Part shown: positions 26,601 to 41,600 of the stretch, piece by piece
Numbering within the stretch: position 1 is the stretch's first letter
Layout of the letters: the number at the start of each line of letters is the position of its first letter
Source: Trissonchulus latispiculum
Taxonomy: Eukaryota; Nematoda; Enoplea; Enoplida; Ironidae
DNA length: 64,000 nt
Direction: 5' to 3'
NCBI GenBank assembly: GCA_030248195.1
Contig: JASAND010020876.1
Span: 55,949-119,948 of the forward strand
Notes under the pieces: generated by a model
What the model was told of the DNA's origin: nothing
Databases searched by the model: none
What the model saw: the letters and a program-made list of their open reading frames with translations, nothing else
Program-made: the position numbers and the translations under genes

Positions 26601-29600
26601 ATATTTAGTTTACGTATATAATAAGCTTCGTTATTTTAAGGTGTTCTGGGAAAGCTGACGTTAAGCATCCCTATTACTAGAATTCGAAGTGAGCCGTGGG
26701 TCATAGCTATCAGTGACCTTTATGTTATCCTGGAACCCTGTCCGTATCAGGTATACATATAAATAAGATTGCTGCACTCAGGGGCGGATCCAGGGGGGGG
26801 GGCGGGGGGGCGGCCGCCCCCCCCCCCGTCGCGATTCGAAGGTAGGAAAAATTAAGGAGAGAAAGAGGAAAAAGAGCAAGAAACCAAAAAATTTCGCGCC
26901 TTCGGCGCGACTTTCCTACTTTTTAACCGCATATTTATTGCATTTGTGAAGAAAACGCTTGAAATGCATCCGATTTTTCGGAGAAAATTACCATTTTTGC
27001 CTAAAAATGTCAAGAATTTTAAAAAATTTGTTCAGTTCTTCAGTATAAAAAGAAATAAAGAAACGATTTTATTGCAAAAACAAAAAATTTCTTCAACCCC
27101 CCCCGCTCGAAAAAATTTTGCCGCCCCCCTCCGTCACGAAATCCTGGATCCGCCAGTGGCTGCACTGCACGGTGTGTTATCAAAATCTCCAAAGTTTAAG
27201 CGTTTCGTTTATCAGGGCTCATCATAAATTAGTGTACTAGTATATAATTCTTCGTATTATCGTGGTCATTAATTTTTATACTCTTTGAAACTGATGGTGT
27301 TGTTGGTTTTAGTATGATTTCGAGTATGATGAACAGCACAAACAAGTCAGGAAAGATCAGCAGTTGCAAGTCTTGGAATCGTATCATCGAGTACGCAATT
27401 TAGTGTTTTTAAATATACGTAAGTACGGTGTAGTCAATCATTAGTAGCGTAGACACCATCGATTTTTTCGAAGGAGGACGGTTTGAGCCAACGTTATCAG
27501 ACTTATGCTAAACTTGTTACCCATGCCTTCTTTGCCAAATATATATTTTTAGAGACAGCTTTCTCTGGCTTCCTCAGAACATAGTGGAAATGGTTGGCTT
27601 GCGTATGGAGCTTCTTTGGTATCGACTATTGTGGAGAACATCCAGGTATTTCATTTTAAATAGAGGCCTATTTAGCATTGGCTTTGGCACTTTCAATCGT
27701 ATAGGGCTTCGAAGTTTGCTGGCGTCTAGCTTTTTTGCAGAAGTCGCGGCGCAGTCGGACACATATCTTTGCAAAGAGCTGCGTCGAGTGGTATTAAAAG
27801 TTTGGCTCCGCGACCACTGCAGCAAGAGTTGCTTTTGAAAAACAGACTCAGGGCAATTTCTACTCTACATCCGGAATAACCAGTTTCCGTGGCTACACCA
27901 TTTTACAAATATTTTGCGCTCATCACCTTATTAGCGGGCAATAGTTCTTTGCGGTTTCTGACTACATTTCCAGGTTTTGGTTTTCAAAAGTACCGTTCAC
28001 TGACTCAAATGGTGACAGTTGGCGACAACTAAATTCGTGGACGTTATCAAATTGATTTTCGTCAACTTCACAAGTTTCAGCGTTTACCAAGTACCGCCAT
28101 ATGGGCGCAGGGTGCTGTACATTCGTTTCGTGTGCTCTTCCACCGTTTTGCACGTACTCTTCTCATGAATGATTTTTGTAGCTTGTTGTCACCAATGTCC
28201 GCATACGATACGAAGACAGCATCACTGTTCCAAACACCAGTTTGGCGTTTGAAATAGCTGTCGGCAAAATATCTATGCAAACAGCCAACGAAAAATGGGT
28301 ACGTATGCGATGTGTTGTTACTGTTGAATACTGGGGATATTCTAGGAAGTGGGGGGACGCCACCCACCACTACGCAGGAGAGGGGGAGTTCCAAAAGTCG
28401 GTGGGAAATAAAATGGCTTAAAAATTCTAAAAATAGTGTATAAATCCGTTTGTTTTCCCGAAATTGGCAATTTCTATGTACCTTAGGGGGAAGCCCAAAA
28501 AAGTGGTGAGGGGAACAAGTCTGGCTTACTTCTAGGCGAAAATTTGTGGGGAGTGGGCGATGTGGGGGCCCCAATAAGAAACCCCAGGAATATTTGAACC
28601 TCGTCTTGGTTTTCCTATTTCCTTACAACAGGCTTATACACAAGGCAGCGCTATCAGAATACAAGTTTCATGTCAGTTTACTCTTACTGAATTGACCCTT
28701 GTTGAATATTTTATCTGCTGGTTTTTGGATTTTTTAGCAAACTGGATTTGTCACCAGAGATGAAAAAGAAAATATGTTCAAACTGGCTGAAATTCAGGGC
28801 CTATCTTTGTCGTGGAAGTCTACTGCGGTTAGTATCAAATCGAGCGCGCCATCTTGAAAATATCTGCGCGGATTTGAGACTGTCAAACCTAAGGCATTAT
28901 AGGCAGTTACTTAGACAATGATTTAGTCAGTGACCGTAAAGCCATACGTATTATTCTTGCTACTACGCTACTACGTAAATGTGAACAAGCTTATTTGCAT
29001 GAATGGGTTGCCGCTGCATTTTTCCTCTTATCAACAAGTCAATTTTACCAAGTCAAGTACCACGAAATCCGTAAATATTCCGGAAATTTCGATTTCAGTT
29101 TCGAAATCAGCGTGGTCGAATTAGCCTATGACCAACTTTTGAGAGAAATCGGAGACAAAAACTTTTCTGGCCCAAAATCCGGGTTTTCGGGAATTCCCGG
29201 ATTTTCAGTTTTTCGGCCATAACTTTAGCTAGCCGCATTTCCGGAAAATGTCGCAAGAAGGAACGTTGTTGAGCTCAGCGAGCTCTTTCATTTGAGTACC
29301 ATATCGACCACTTTTGGAAAAAATTCTCAAAATCCGGAATTTTCCGGGTGTAATATCTCAAAATCCGTAAAATTTCCGGAAATTTCGATTTCAGTATCGA
29401 AATCAGCGTGGTCGAATTGCCCTATGACCAACTTTTAAGCAAAATTGAAGACAATAAATTTTTCCGTTCAAAATCCGGGTTTTCGTGAATTCCCGGATTT
29501 TCAGTTTTTCGGCCATAACTTTCGCTAGACGCATTTCCGGAAAATGTTGCAAGAAGGAACGTTGTTGAGCTCAGCGAGCTCTTTCATTTGAGTACCATAT

Positions 29601-32600
29601 CGACCACTTTTGGAAAAATTTTTCAATATCCGGAATTTTCCGGGTCCAATATCTCGAAATCCGTAAATTTTCCGGAAATTTCGATTTTAGTTTCGAAATC
29701 AGCGTGGTTGAGTTACCCTATGCCCAACTTTTAAGCAAGATCGGAGACAAAAAATTTTTACGTTTCCCTTGGTCCCCCCTTACCATTCTAAAAAATTTCG
29801 GGATTCGTCATTCCCGGAATCCGGGAAGTACCGAACTGCCCGCGCTTCCGGGAGCACTTTAGGTCACCCCCAAGTCCCCCTGAAAATTTCAGCCGGATCG
29901 GTCCAGCCAATCAAAAGTTAGAGGGGGGACACATTCGGCAAGAAATAAATAAATAAATAACGGACATACCCAACACAAAGGGTTGCCTTTTTTGAGAAAA
30001 AAGCGGCAACCCAATAATCTTTAATGGTAGTGAAATAATTCTAATCGCGTTATTGTAAAGTGAGACCTAATATATAGCTGTAAAAGCGATTCGTTCAAGG
30101 CTATTTTGTTATTTAGTTGTTATGATGCTTATTTCAGACTTCTGCTGCAGCTGGATGTTCATCAGAAAATAATGAAGTTTCAATATTGAGGCCTATCGGC
30201 GTTCGCGTAAAGTTGGAGAAAAATTGCACTCCTTTTCCCTTGAAGCAGATTCCGCACATTCCAAGATTTAAGGTAATAGGTTATTTTTCAGATTGTTTAT
30301 TTGCTTCTGTCGACTTTATAGGTTTTGTTTAGCTAGTAAAGAAAGTTCTATTTTCGTAGAGTTGGCCGACGACGGGATCTCCCCAAAACTGGCTTCGCTG
30401 TCTTCGAATTGCAACAACAACGCCCGTCTGCGAACTTGACTAGTAGTTTTACGGAGATATTCGCAAAAACACTTGTGAAGACCGTGAAATTTAGCTAAGT
30501 TCATCAGTTCGAACGTACGTAATATACAGAGGCCAACATTAGTGTTATTTTAACATTGATGTTTGTCTGCTATTGCACTATGTGTGGGCCATTTTATTAG
30601 CAGCATCAGATTAGCTAATACCGATATTTCTTCAGGAATTTATACGATACTAGGTATTACGGGCGTTAATATTAAAGAGTGTGCATCACCCCTTTTATAC
30701 AGAATTTTTGTTTTTGTACCACAGGTTGATCTTGAATTGGACAATGTCTCTGCTGTAGTGGACAAGCGACAGTTGGTGGCCTTTGGTCATATAGCAGGAG
30801 AGTGGGCTCGCTATGATCGTGCTCGACAGTACAGAAAATGGAGACCAAAAGGAAAAAGGTTTTCTGATGTTTTGTTTTTCTGCTGTTTTTACGTATTTTT
30901 CTGAAGACTACATTGTTGGTCTCAGAGAATTTTAGGTGAAACGTTGGAAAAATTGAAGAGAAAATGGTCTAAAAGCTTTTCAGATTTGACTTTTGGTTTT
31001 TCCGTTTTTCAGCTCTTGTTGTGCAAATTAGGGGGAGCGCGTTAGCGCTCCCCCTAGAATAGGTTGTAATATATAATGTCAGCTGTCAACTTTAAATCAC
31101 CTAGTGCATTTATTTGGATAATTGTTTCTAATAAGCTGAGCTACTTCAGTGTTGAATGTTACCATTAACTCCAGTCTCCAGTACGTACATATACACGGTG
31201 GTAGTTCGCCAAGTGTGTCACACGGAAGGATTTTTCAATTGTTTCACATCAAAAGTTTTTAACATTTTATTTGCTAACAGAACGTTTAATTGCGTTTTTC
31301 AAATTTTTTGCCTTTTGTTCTGACTGTACACCATTTTTATGGCTGCTGCAGATCTCCTCGCCAGTGGTGGCTCTTTGCCATTCGTTGTCACACTGAACGC
31401 ATACGACAGCGTCGTGAAGAGTTCAGCTGGAAGCATGTACTGACACAGGCTCGCAACAACATCAACTATCTCAAGGCCTACTGTCGCAAACTGTCGCCTC
31501 AGCAGGCTCGCCCCAGCGATGAGGTCCTGCTGCGGCAGATTGAGCGAGAGTACAGCTTTGAGCGACTGCGGGTCCTGCGTGCCATTGCCGTGGAACGACT
31601 GAAGCGAACAGCGACAACCGCTTCCAGTTCCGCAGCTACTTCTGGTATTCCCCCTTCGTCTGCATCGGGTACCACCGCTTCACCACCACAACCACCGCCC
31701 CAACCAGGCTTCCTGACGTCCTGGTTTTCCTCCTGGTACTATGGGACCCCATCGGCCGAGGATGCTGTTTCGCCGACGGCTGGTGAACCACCCGTTGCCA
31801 AGTCAGCTTTGCTCAAAGAAGATGATAGCAGTACTTATGGAGAGCTCAGTCCTGTTGAGCTTAGCCAAGGTACGTCCGTAGATGTTGCTGGTTGGCTGTT
31901 CTTTTGCTGGTTTGGTGCTTTGCTACAGTCTCCTGGCTACTCTTTGTTAACTTAGTGTGAATGTTACGGTATCTTGTCTTTCGCTCATAGTGATTTCTGT
32001 TAAGTTTTGGATTTGTTTACATCCCCTTTTGGACTTTGGGATTCATCTTTCCACTCCCCCCCCCTTCCCCTCTCCTTCCCCTTATTTCCCTATACATTAA
32101 TTAAGTACCACCATAAATTTACGTGTATCTATATTTTGTCTGCTTTACAATTTTTAGTATGGCGAAATATCATCCTTCTACTGGTTCTTGATCACGATTG
32201 TCTTTATTTTAGATATTCCCGACTTGCCTGCCGATCTGCCCGGACCCTCCTCGACATCAGCTGCGCCCGGTAGCAGTCTGTCCAGTGACCTGGCCCTGTT
32301 GGAGTCAGAAATTCTGGTCGTCATCGCTGAGTCAGTTGACGATGACACTTTCCTGCGGCGGGATCAGCTATTTGCCTGCTGTACCTTTTCCATTGCCGAT
32401 GTGACCCTGGATCTGGTAGACGGCCCGGCTCCACAGCACCAGCGCTGTGTTCTGGGCATGGCCTGGCGTCGGACAACCCTCAGCTGTCAGCTGAGTCCCC
32501 GGCAGAATTGGACCCGCCTGGATCTCAGGGTGGGACGGTTGGACCTTAGGTCCCAACCCGCCAGCAAAGTGGCTCCGACTACCCTCCTGTGGATTGAGTC

Positions 32601-35600
32601 CAAGTATGGCGTCAGACAGATGCACCAAACGGCCTCTTCAAAGCGTCGCAGTAGTACCAGTAGTACTAGTAAACAGACGGTTCAACCAGAAAAACTGCCT
32701 ACTGTAGAAACGTCGTCTCAGCAACCTGACTATCTACTACAGTGTAGCTATGAACGACATGCGCCTAAGCTTAGCACACATCATAAACTGTTTGTGGAAA
32801 TGACCCCCGTTAATCTGCTGTATCATAGTGCCCTTCTGGATGCCGTTCTACGCTACTTTGATGAGGCATTTGCCGGCTCGAGATCTCGCGTTAGTCACAG
32901 TATCAGTCAAATTGTGTCGGAAACGAGCGGAACTGATCTGAAAGATCGCCTCTCGGATGTGCTGGGAAATCAAAAGGAGCTTAGGGTAGGCTGTGGGTCT
33001 AGTTAGTGCTTTGGTCTTAGTTAGGCTTTTAACATGGACTATGCTTTGCAGTAGTGATACATAGTGTAGAGCTGTGACGTAGTTGGTTACCTTCAGGGAG
33101 GGCGGAAGAATGTTGATTGTAAAGTAATTGAAGATCTGAGGAAAAAGTATTAAACTCTCTATTTGGTGCACAGAAATCACTCATATTATAGGGGTCGCTA
33201 CCGCGACCCTTATGATTACCATGCTCTGCTACTTTATCGTTTCTAAAATGAACTGTACAGCTTTAGAATTAAATGCCGGTTTGTCCAACTATATTCTAGA
33301 ACTTTTCAGGACCTTTCATAATTATTTGCTGTTGATAAAATATACCCGAGTGTACCAAATCAAACTAACTTAGCTCGGTGCTAGCTTAACACGGAGTTAT
33401 TAGCTCGGCGTTAGCATTCTAAAGCTGAGCTATAACTCAGAGTTAAAGTTACGTCGTTGCATCAACTTAGGTCTTGTCAAGAATAACAAACCCAAGCTTC
33501 AGCTCAGAGTTAACTCAGATTCGTTTCTTTAGTCACTGTATCCAATCATCATCTGTCAAGGTTTGCTGACGACTAATTTAAAGCGAAGATTTTACTCTCC
33601 TTAACTCTGAGCTCAAGGCCATCGCTGGAGTAGTGGATCGAATCTCGTGATGAACATTCAAAACTAAAGTGCGAAAGAGTGGAGCGTGCACAAATTATAG
33701 TTTGGGCATTCCGTGACGAAGTTTTTCGAAGAACTAAAGCTGAAATGTTAAGATCCTTAGTTAATCCTGATAGCAGTCAGGATTAGGTTTCTGCCGCTGA
33801 AGACTAATTTAGTACTGTGTTAATCTAGAAGTTAACATAACCTGATTTCGTGCAACGGATTGACTGAGAATTATCAGGTTAACTCCGAGTTAACCTTGGG
33901 GTCAGGGGTCAGCTTAACACTGAGCTAACTTCATTGGTGCAATCCGGTGACAGTTCGTTATCCTCTCTTTATCTTGTTTTTCTAGGAGAATCTTAGCCAA
34001 GTTGATATTCTGATGGATATAGCGGCTCCGACACTTCACATTCCAGATAGTCTTCTTAGTCCTAAGTTTACTGTCCTCTTTGATTTTGGAAGATTGATAT
34101 TCAGAACTGCCAACAAAGGCTCCGATCGGGTTAGGCTCTTTGGACTGTGTTACCAAAACTTCGGAAAGTGTTGCTTGATGTTAACTGATGTTTTTTTTAC
34201 AAAAAGGGTGTTTCCTAATTAAAATATTTCTTGTTAGGTAATTATTATGATTCAAATTTAAAATGGCATATATTGACACCTATTTGATTTTCATTCTTTT
34301 CGTTGTTTTCCTTCCAGGTTGCTTCTCCGATTTGCTATGATGATCCGAACGCTGTCGTTTTCAGGCCAATTCAGCCAGCCGAGTCTTCTCGTGCGGAGAG
34401 TCTAGCCTATTCAGCGGGAGCCACCAGTGATACAGAGGTCGATGATGAGGATAAATTTGTAACGCCGCCCTCCACTCCGATCGCATCAAAATCCCCATCA
34501 AATGTGTCCGTGGAACAGTGCCTATATCATAGGTGTGTGAGATTGACAGGACATGTGTGCTAAATCACTTGAAGATGGGCAAATTTAAATGAAACTTGAA
34601 AAAGTTCCAGACGTGAGCATTTCTAAAATTTTGTTCCTGGCTTATTTTTAGGCTAAAATTTATGGGGGGGCATTCCCAAAATGGGGGCATATTTTTGGAA
34701 AATTTTTTCGAATTTTCGCGGGTTCTATTTGTGTAAAAACGCTAAAACTCCTAAAATGACTTTTTATGCGGAAAAACTGTTGAAAAGTACAGTCCCGGCT
34801 AGAAGTTACGTGCACTTGCGCTCGCAGTCTGGTCGCAGTTGTTTTTGACACTTATTATAGCTACTGGTTGTCTGATCTTTTACCGCTAAGCTATTTTTAC
34901 GTATCCACGTGTGTACAGAAAACTAGCTGACTTATGTAGAAAAAGTTAAGTCAAAGGTTTTTATTGAATCCTGTATGCAGCAAATATTCAATGTACACAT
35001 TACCGTAGCTCTTTGCTTAAGGACAATACTATCATGAAAAACTAATGGCAAAAAGCACACTGTAAAACAGTAGAAACGCGAGCAAGTCGCGAGCCAGTCT
35101 CGGCTAGCGTGCAGTAACTTCTAGCCGGGACCGTAGGGTAAAATGGTAACATATGACAATTTTTGGGGTTATGGATGGGGGCATTTCCTAGGGAGGGGGT
35201 CCGCGAACGGAGGGGGGGGGGTCGCCGAGTGTCACCCCCTCCCCAGTAAAAATAAACCAGTGTTCAAGATGTCATAATTTTTCAGATTTGCTTGACATGC
35301 CATGTTTCTTTTCTTAAATATCTTGGTAATTGTAATTATTTATTACTGTTTGTCATAAATCGCTGTTATAAACTCAAAACAATCAATCTATCAGCATTTA
35401 TTTGGGTTTCTTATTGCAGATTTTATTTGGACTTGAAAGACATGCAGGTTCTCTTGTGTGATCAGCGAAGCGGAACTACGGATCCGATCATTCAAAAATT
35501 CACCATCGTATTTCTTTGTCTTGTGCAGAAACTGAACATTGAGAATGTGGATTTCCCTAAGCTTAAGGTATGGCATAACTATGTATTGAGAATGTATCCC

Positions 35601-38600
35601 TAAGCTTAAGGTATGACATAACTATGTATGTAAGATATTTCTGTGTTGAGTGATCTACTCGAGTATTGTTATTTTGTTTACCGGATCAACTAAATACGTA
35701 TGTAGGTGCAAGCTTCATTTGCTATGAAACTCATTTCTTAGAATTTGAATATTTATTTATCAGTAGTGTGACCAAAACTTTATTCTAGGTAGCTGGAAAG
35801 ATGCCCTCCCTACGTCTGCAGGTGAATGAGCAGAAGCTGCACGCTTTCCTGACCTGTTTCGATGTGGTCAAACGTGGAGAGCCGGGTTGTGGTCACTCTA
35901 CGGTGGCTACTGAAAGTGGACAACCGGCTCCTCCGCAGCACTGGACCGGCTCGCTAAGTCGTTCCTTTTCGAAACGCCACTCTCACGCTTCCTATACTGG
36001 TGGCAGTAGGCGAAGAAAGATACCGTCACAGCTGGATCAGCAGCCTGCTTCAACAAAGCAGGCTTCTGCCACTGAACAGACTGACATTTTGGATTCTGTT
36101 GTGCAATTTTCTGTGGATAGGGTATGATGTTTTCCCTGTACTTGAATGATTTTGTAGACTACAGTTTTTGTAGTGTTTGTGTTGTTAGACTCAGTGTTAG
36201 ACTGTTGAAATTATTCTTTGCTGGCATCAATTGGTTTTGTTTACCTTTAATGTTACTCGACTCGATGTTTGCGTTTCATAAACTGAAAAATTGTATCCAT
36301 GTTCCCGCACAATGGCATGTATGTGTAGCGGATGCTGTCACTTGGAATGTGACATTTGAAAGTCAACTATGAATTGAAACAACTTACACACTGTTCAACA
36401 GAAAATACAGTTTTACCAAAAGCATTAGTTTGAATTTTATAGACAAAACGTATTGTTAAGCGAAGCAGTTAACGTCAAATTTGGCTGATTCGATTAATTT
36501 AGACGATTTAGCACAATGATTATTAAAGGTTTTCAATGCGTACATTTGTAGGTCTGTATTGAAGTGAAGACTGGGGATCAACCGCTGGGTGAACTGCAGT
36601 TCAGTGGTCTTGGGGTGGAATCTATGCAGTATCGTCTTCGTGCCACAAACACCTTCACCCTCCACAGTTTACTCTTGGTGGATCCGGTGCAGCGTTGTGG
36701 ACATGATTATGAGCTTATCCTGGCGTCACATAGAGGTCTCGGGTAGGCGAATGCCGATGGAAAATATGATTTGGTTTCTTACAGTGTTGATGAGATTGCT
36801 TTTCTGCTATTTTTAGAGGCTCGAAAATACCAGTTATTCCTCTTCTTTTAAGTCACAGAAATTCGGCAACTGTAGAAACTGAATGTTGACAAACTGTTCG
36901 TAAATGTATTTTTAATTTTCACATTTTTCTAGGTTGGATGTACATTCCGGAAGTCTTCAGAGTCCATCAGCCTCTCTGAGCAATATTGCTAGCACTGTAC
37001 TCTCTGGTAAGATTACTATTTTTTGGCGGAACTGCTTCTGTAGGTTGTGCTTTAAGGTGGTGGTATCCTTTTGTGCAGTGCTTTTGTGGTGATTTGTTTG
37101 AAACGCTATAACTTTCGCAATTTTGGGAGTTGCAAAGAGCTTTATACATCGTTTTAAAGCTTATTATCTGTACAGTCACATGAGCTTACAGAACTGGCGA
37201 AATTAGCAAAAAAATAGCAGAAATTTTCTGACAAGCTGACATCTAACAGGATGAATATAGACCAAAAGTTTTCGAACATCGATTTCTCAAAACTGAAGAA
37301 TCGGCCAAAAGTTCTTTTTGTGCCACGATATGAAGGACATATGGGCCGAGGGACGTTTTTTGGATTTGGCTCAGCAGGTTTTAACGGTCGAGAAAATCGG
37401 CCAAATGCACAGTAACACAAAATTTCGCAACTTCGCATTGAGTTTTCTTGCTACTCAATATGTTTTAGCCCAAACCAAGAAAAACGTCCCTCCGCAGAAG
37501 TGCGAATTTCGTTTCTGCCGAAAATCTCCGGAATCCGTCGAGTAGTTTTTGAGAAATCGATGTTCGAAACAAAATAATCGCAGTTTTGCCAAAATGGTTT
37601 TTCGGCCAAATCTCTAGATGAAAGCAATAAAGTCCGGCTAATAGGCATTCATAAAATGTGCATTTGGACGATGTATCGATTGAGTATAACTAAGCCAATT
37701 TTGTCCTTAACATGTGGCAGTAATTTTGAAAAAACTGATTTCCTCGAAAATGGCCATTTTTTGACCATAAAAACAGTTTTTTGCTTATACTGACTTAACC
37801 ACTAGAGATAGCTCAAAGGTTGTAAGAGCAAAAATGTTCATTTTCGAGTCCTCTTTCCAACCATACCAACCAATCCCGTGTCTTGTCTACCTACTGGGAG
37901 CTTAAGGCCAAAAACCAAAACTTTCCTATCTTTTGGCCTAAGAATACGGGACTGGTCCTAAAATGTTAAAGAGCACGGAAATAGGTTATTTCGTAAGTTC
38001 TAGCCCTTTGCGTAGAGGATTAAAGCCGTAGGAGTCAAAAATACCCGAAAGGAAACCAGCACCTTAAGGTCACTATTGGTTGAGTAGGTCACGATTTAAT
38101 CAACAGCTTACCTTTTTGATGGTAGAATATCATTTCGTTCGATTGGATCATGTTGCTGTATTTTTCAGGGACTTTGGATTCTGAACCGCTAATTCGCGTT
38201 GTGATTGCAACGGGTCCATTTCAACCACAGTCTTCTGCCAAACTGACCTTCAATAGTCTGGATTTCACTGGTCAGTTTACAGTTTGGCTTTTGCTATTAT
38301 GAATGAATTTGTCGGGTTATTATGAGCACCATGTCTCTGTCTGCATATTTTGAAATTTCTTCTTTTTTATGTTCATACAACTGTATTTCAACTGGGCTTA
38401 TTCTAGGGAATTTTTCTTGGGAGGGGCTCTTTGGGGTACCCCTCGGGGGCGAGCCATTCTTGGGGGGTGGGGGGGGGGGCGAAAATTTTTCAAATTTTCT
38501 AAAAACATGTTAAAAATTGCGCTATTTTTATAGTAATTGCCAAAAATAAGCGTATTTAGTGATAAATTAGGCAAAAATCGACAAAATCTTCGGTGAATCT

Positions 38601-41600
38601 GGAAAAGCTTTGAAAATTTGGCCTTCTGAGCGCTTTTTTCAGGGCACCCACCCACCCCCTCCACTAGAATAAGCCCAGTTTCAAGAGGGCTAAACGTGAA
38701 CTCCCAAAATTATACATTCAAAATTCAGTTCAAATCTAATGACTTGAAATAATTTTTCTGGTTCCCGTTAAATGTAGGGAACAAAATTTTTAAATTGTGA
38801 AACTTGTAAATTGTGTTCCCAGACCTCCTTTGATAGGATTTGGAAAACGTTTTATAGTTGTTCAAGTGCATACTGTTATTATTTAGCTTGTAATTGTCTA
38901 AGTACTAGTGTTTTGTTTCGTTCGTTTTTATTTCAGTAAATCAAAGCAGCATTATTGCCCTGATAAAGTTCGCGACTAGCTTGAGTCTGGAGAAGTCCAA
39001 ATCAGCGTCCGATTCCAAAGATTTCCAGCCACCGGTGACAGAGACTTGTGAAGTACCAAAGCCACCTTTGGAAGTTTTAGAGCCTTTGCCTACGGAGGAA
39101 ACCTTGGTATGCCCCCTATTCTTGTGCTCGACTTGCTTTTGGCATTTTTTATGTTTAGTTGATTTTTTGCCACAAATTTTGCTAAAATTTAATTGGTTTC
39201 ACTGTTTTCCACGTTTTGCGTATGTAGTTTGTCATAGGGGTCGCGGCAGCGACCCCTATAATATGTGTGAAAAGTGGCTGGAGACAGTGTAAAATAAGCT
39301 GCGCAGAAGCTGCGCAAAATCCTGCGCAGATTTCATGCGCAAATTGTAGAGCACATCGAGTTTAGTATGTCTGTGAAGTTTCAGCCCCGTATCACTTACC
39401 GTTAAAAAGTTGCGCCCCGGACCGGTTATGGCGGCGATGTTTTTTTCCGGTTTCTCCTATTTGATGGTTGTATTGTACATAATGTTCGCCGCTTTCACGT
39501 GATCTGCAGCGGTGGGCCAACCTAAAGGGCTATGGGGTCTAGTAGTACCCTCTAAAGAATTTAAGAATCACAACTTTTTTGCGCTGCAGCTGCGCCACAG
39601 CGCCGCAGTGGCGCCGCAAAGTCGGCTCATAGCGAAAAGTGACCATTTTTGTGGTCGTCGCTCAGGTCGAACGTTACGAGCTGGAGCTGATTTCTTTTTA
39701 TATTCAGAAATTACATATATTGAACTAACTAACGGTCCAGGTTGCGTTTCTCTATCACTTCCCTAGCGACCATAGTGGTCCGTCAAAAATGGCGAAAATT
39801 CTAAAAATGAAAAATCGAAATTTCTCGCTATCTATTTAACTTTGAAAGCTCAAATCTTCCATACAATGGTTTTCTGGCACGGAGAATCGATTCCCGCAGT
39901 CAGTTTTACCGTCAGACCCACCCATCTTGCTGGGCTGGTTCCACTTTGCCGTCGGGAGGGTCAAGTCGGAAACCGCTTCCTGGAGGTCCATAGTAGGCTT
40001 TACCTGGCCTCTCAAAACTTTGTCTATAGGGGTTTTCTGGTGCGCCCAGCTCATTCCCGGTGTCCTTTTTGCCGTGGGACTCATCCATCTTGCTGTACTG
40101 GTTCCACTTTGCCGTCTGGAGGGTCATGTCGGCAACCGCTTCCTGGAGGTCCATACTAGGCTCTACTTAGCGTCTCAAAACTTTGTCCATAGGGGTTTTC
40201 TGGTGCGCCCAGCTCATTCCCGGCATCCGTTTTGCCGTCCGACGCACCTATTTTGCTGGGCTGGTTCCACTTTGCCGTCGGGAGGGTCAGTCGGGTGGAG
40301 GGGGTCAAGTAGTCGAAATTAAAAATTTTCAAAAGTAGTCAAATTTGGTATCAAACGAAAGCTCTAAGTGAGCTGAGCAACTTTTGTCATAGAACTGCAT
40401 GCTCAAAGTGGCTGTAGAGTGCTGTGGTGGGGTGGGGTGGGGACTTAGGCTATTTTGGGTCAAAAATAAAATTTTTCAAAGGTGGTCAAATTTGGTATCA
40501 AATGAAAGCTCTAAGTGAGCTGAGCAACTTTTGTCATAGAACTGCGTACCCAAAGTGGCTGTAGAGTGCTGTGGTGGGGTGGGGTGGGGACTTAGGCGAT
40601 TTTGGGTCAAAAATAAAAATTTTCAAAAGTGGTCAAATTTGGTACCAAATGAAAGCCCGCATCGAACTCAGCAACTTTTGTCATAGAAGTGCGTACCTAA
40701 AGTGGCTGTAGAGGGCTGTGGTGGGGTGGGGTGGGGACTTAGGCGATTTTGGGTCAAAAATTAAAATTTTCAAAAGTGGTCAAATTTGGTACCAAATGAA
40801 AGCCCGCATCGAACTGAGCAACTTTTGTCATAGAAGTGCGTACCTAAAGTGGCTGTAGAGGCCTGTGGTGGGGTGGGGTGGGGTCTTTGGCGATTTTCGG
40901 TCAAAAATGAAATATTTCAAAAGTGGTCAAATTTGGTACCAAATGAAAGCCCTAAGTGAGCTGAGCAACTTTTGTCATAGAACTGCGTACCCAAAGTGGC
41001 TGTAGAGTGCTGTGGTGGGGTGGGGTGGGGACTTAGGCTATTTTGGGTCAAAAATAAAATTTTTCAAAAGTGGTCAAATTTGGTATCAAATGAAAGCTCT
41101 AAGTGAGCTGAGCAACTTTTGTCATAGAACTGCGTACCCAAAGTGGCTGTAGAGTGCTGCGGTGGGGTGGGGTGGGACTTAGGCGATTTTGGGTCAAAAA
41201 TTAAAATTTTCAAAAGTGGTCAAATTTGGTACCAAATGAAAGCCCGCATCGAACGGAGCAACTTTTGTCATAGAAGTGCGTACCTAAAGTGGCTGTAGAG
41301 GCCTGTGGTAAGGTGGGGTGGGGACTTAGGCGATTTTGGGTCAAAAATTAAAATTTTCAAAAGTGGTCAAATTTCGAGTCAAATGAAGGCCCGCATCGAA
41401 CTGAACAACTTTCGCCATAGAACCACCCACCCAAACTTGCTGTGTCGGATTTATATACTTGCCTTCTGAACCGGAATTTAAACGACAGACATAGGCCCAA
41501 CACACATATTATCCCCTTTTGTGCGGAGCATTTTTGTTACTTGTAAAATTTTTCTAAGAGTTTTCTGAAATTTTCCCGAGTTTAACTTAGCAATGATTTT

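Noticed and set aside
27417..27425. Alternative strong donor GTAAGT for VPS13D exon 4
   Set aside because: Using it shifts the frame relative to exon 5, which is fixed by family similarity.
28077..28574. Antisense frame of 165 codons that looks protein-like
   Set aside because: It covers VPS13D exon 6 on the other strand; the plus-strand reading matches VPS13D and has proper splice sites.
39842..40322. Overlapping open frames of 80-131 codons on both strands
   Set aside because: They fall in the ~163-bp direct repeats of E1 and reappear in E2 and E3. Frames persist because the unit is almost stop-free and not from coding selection.
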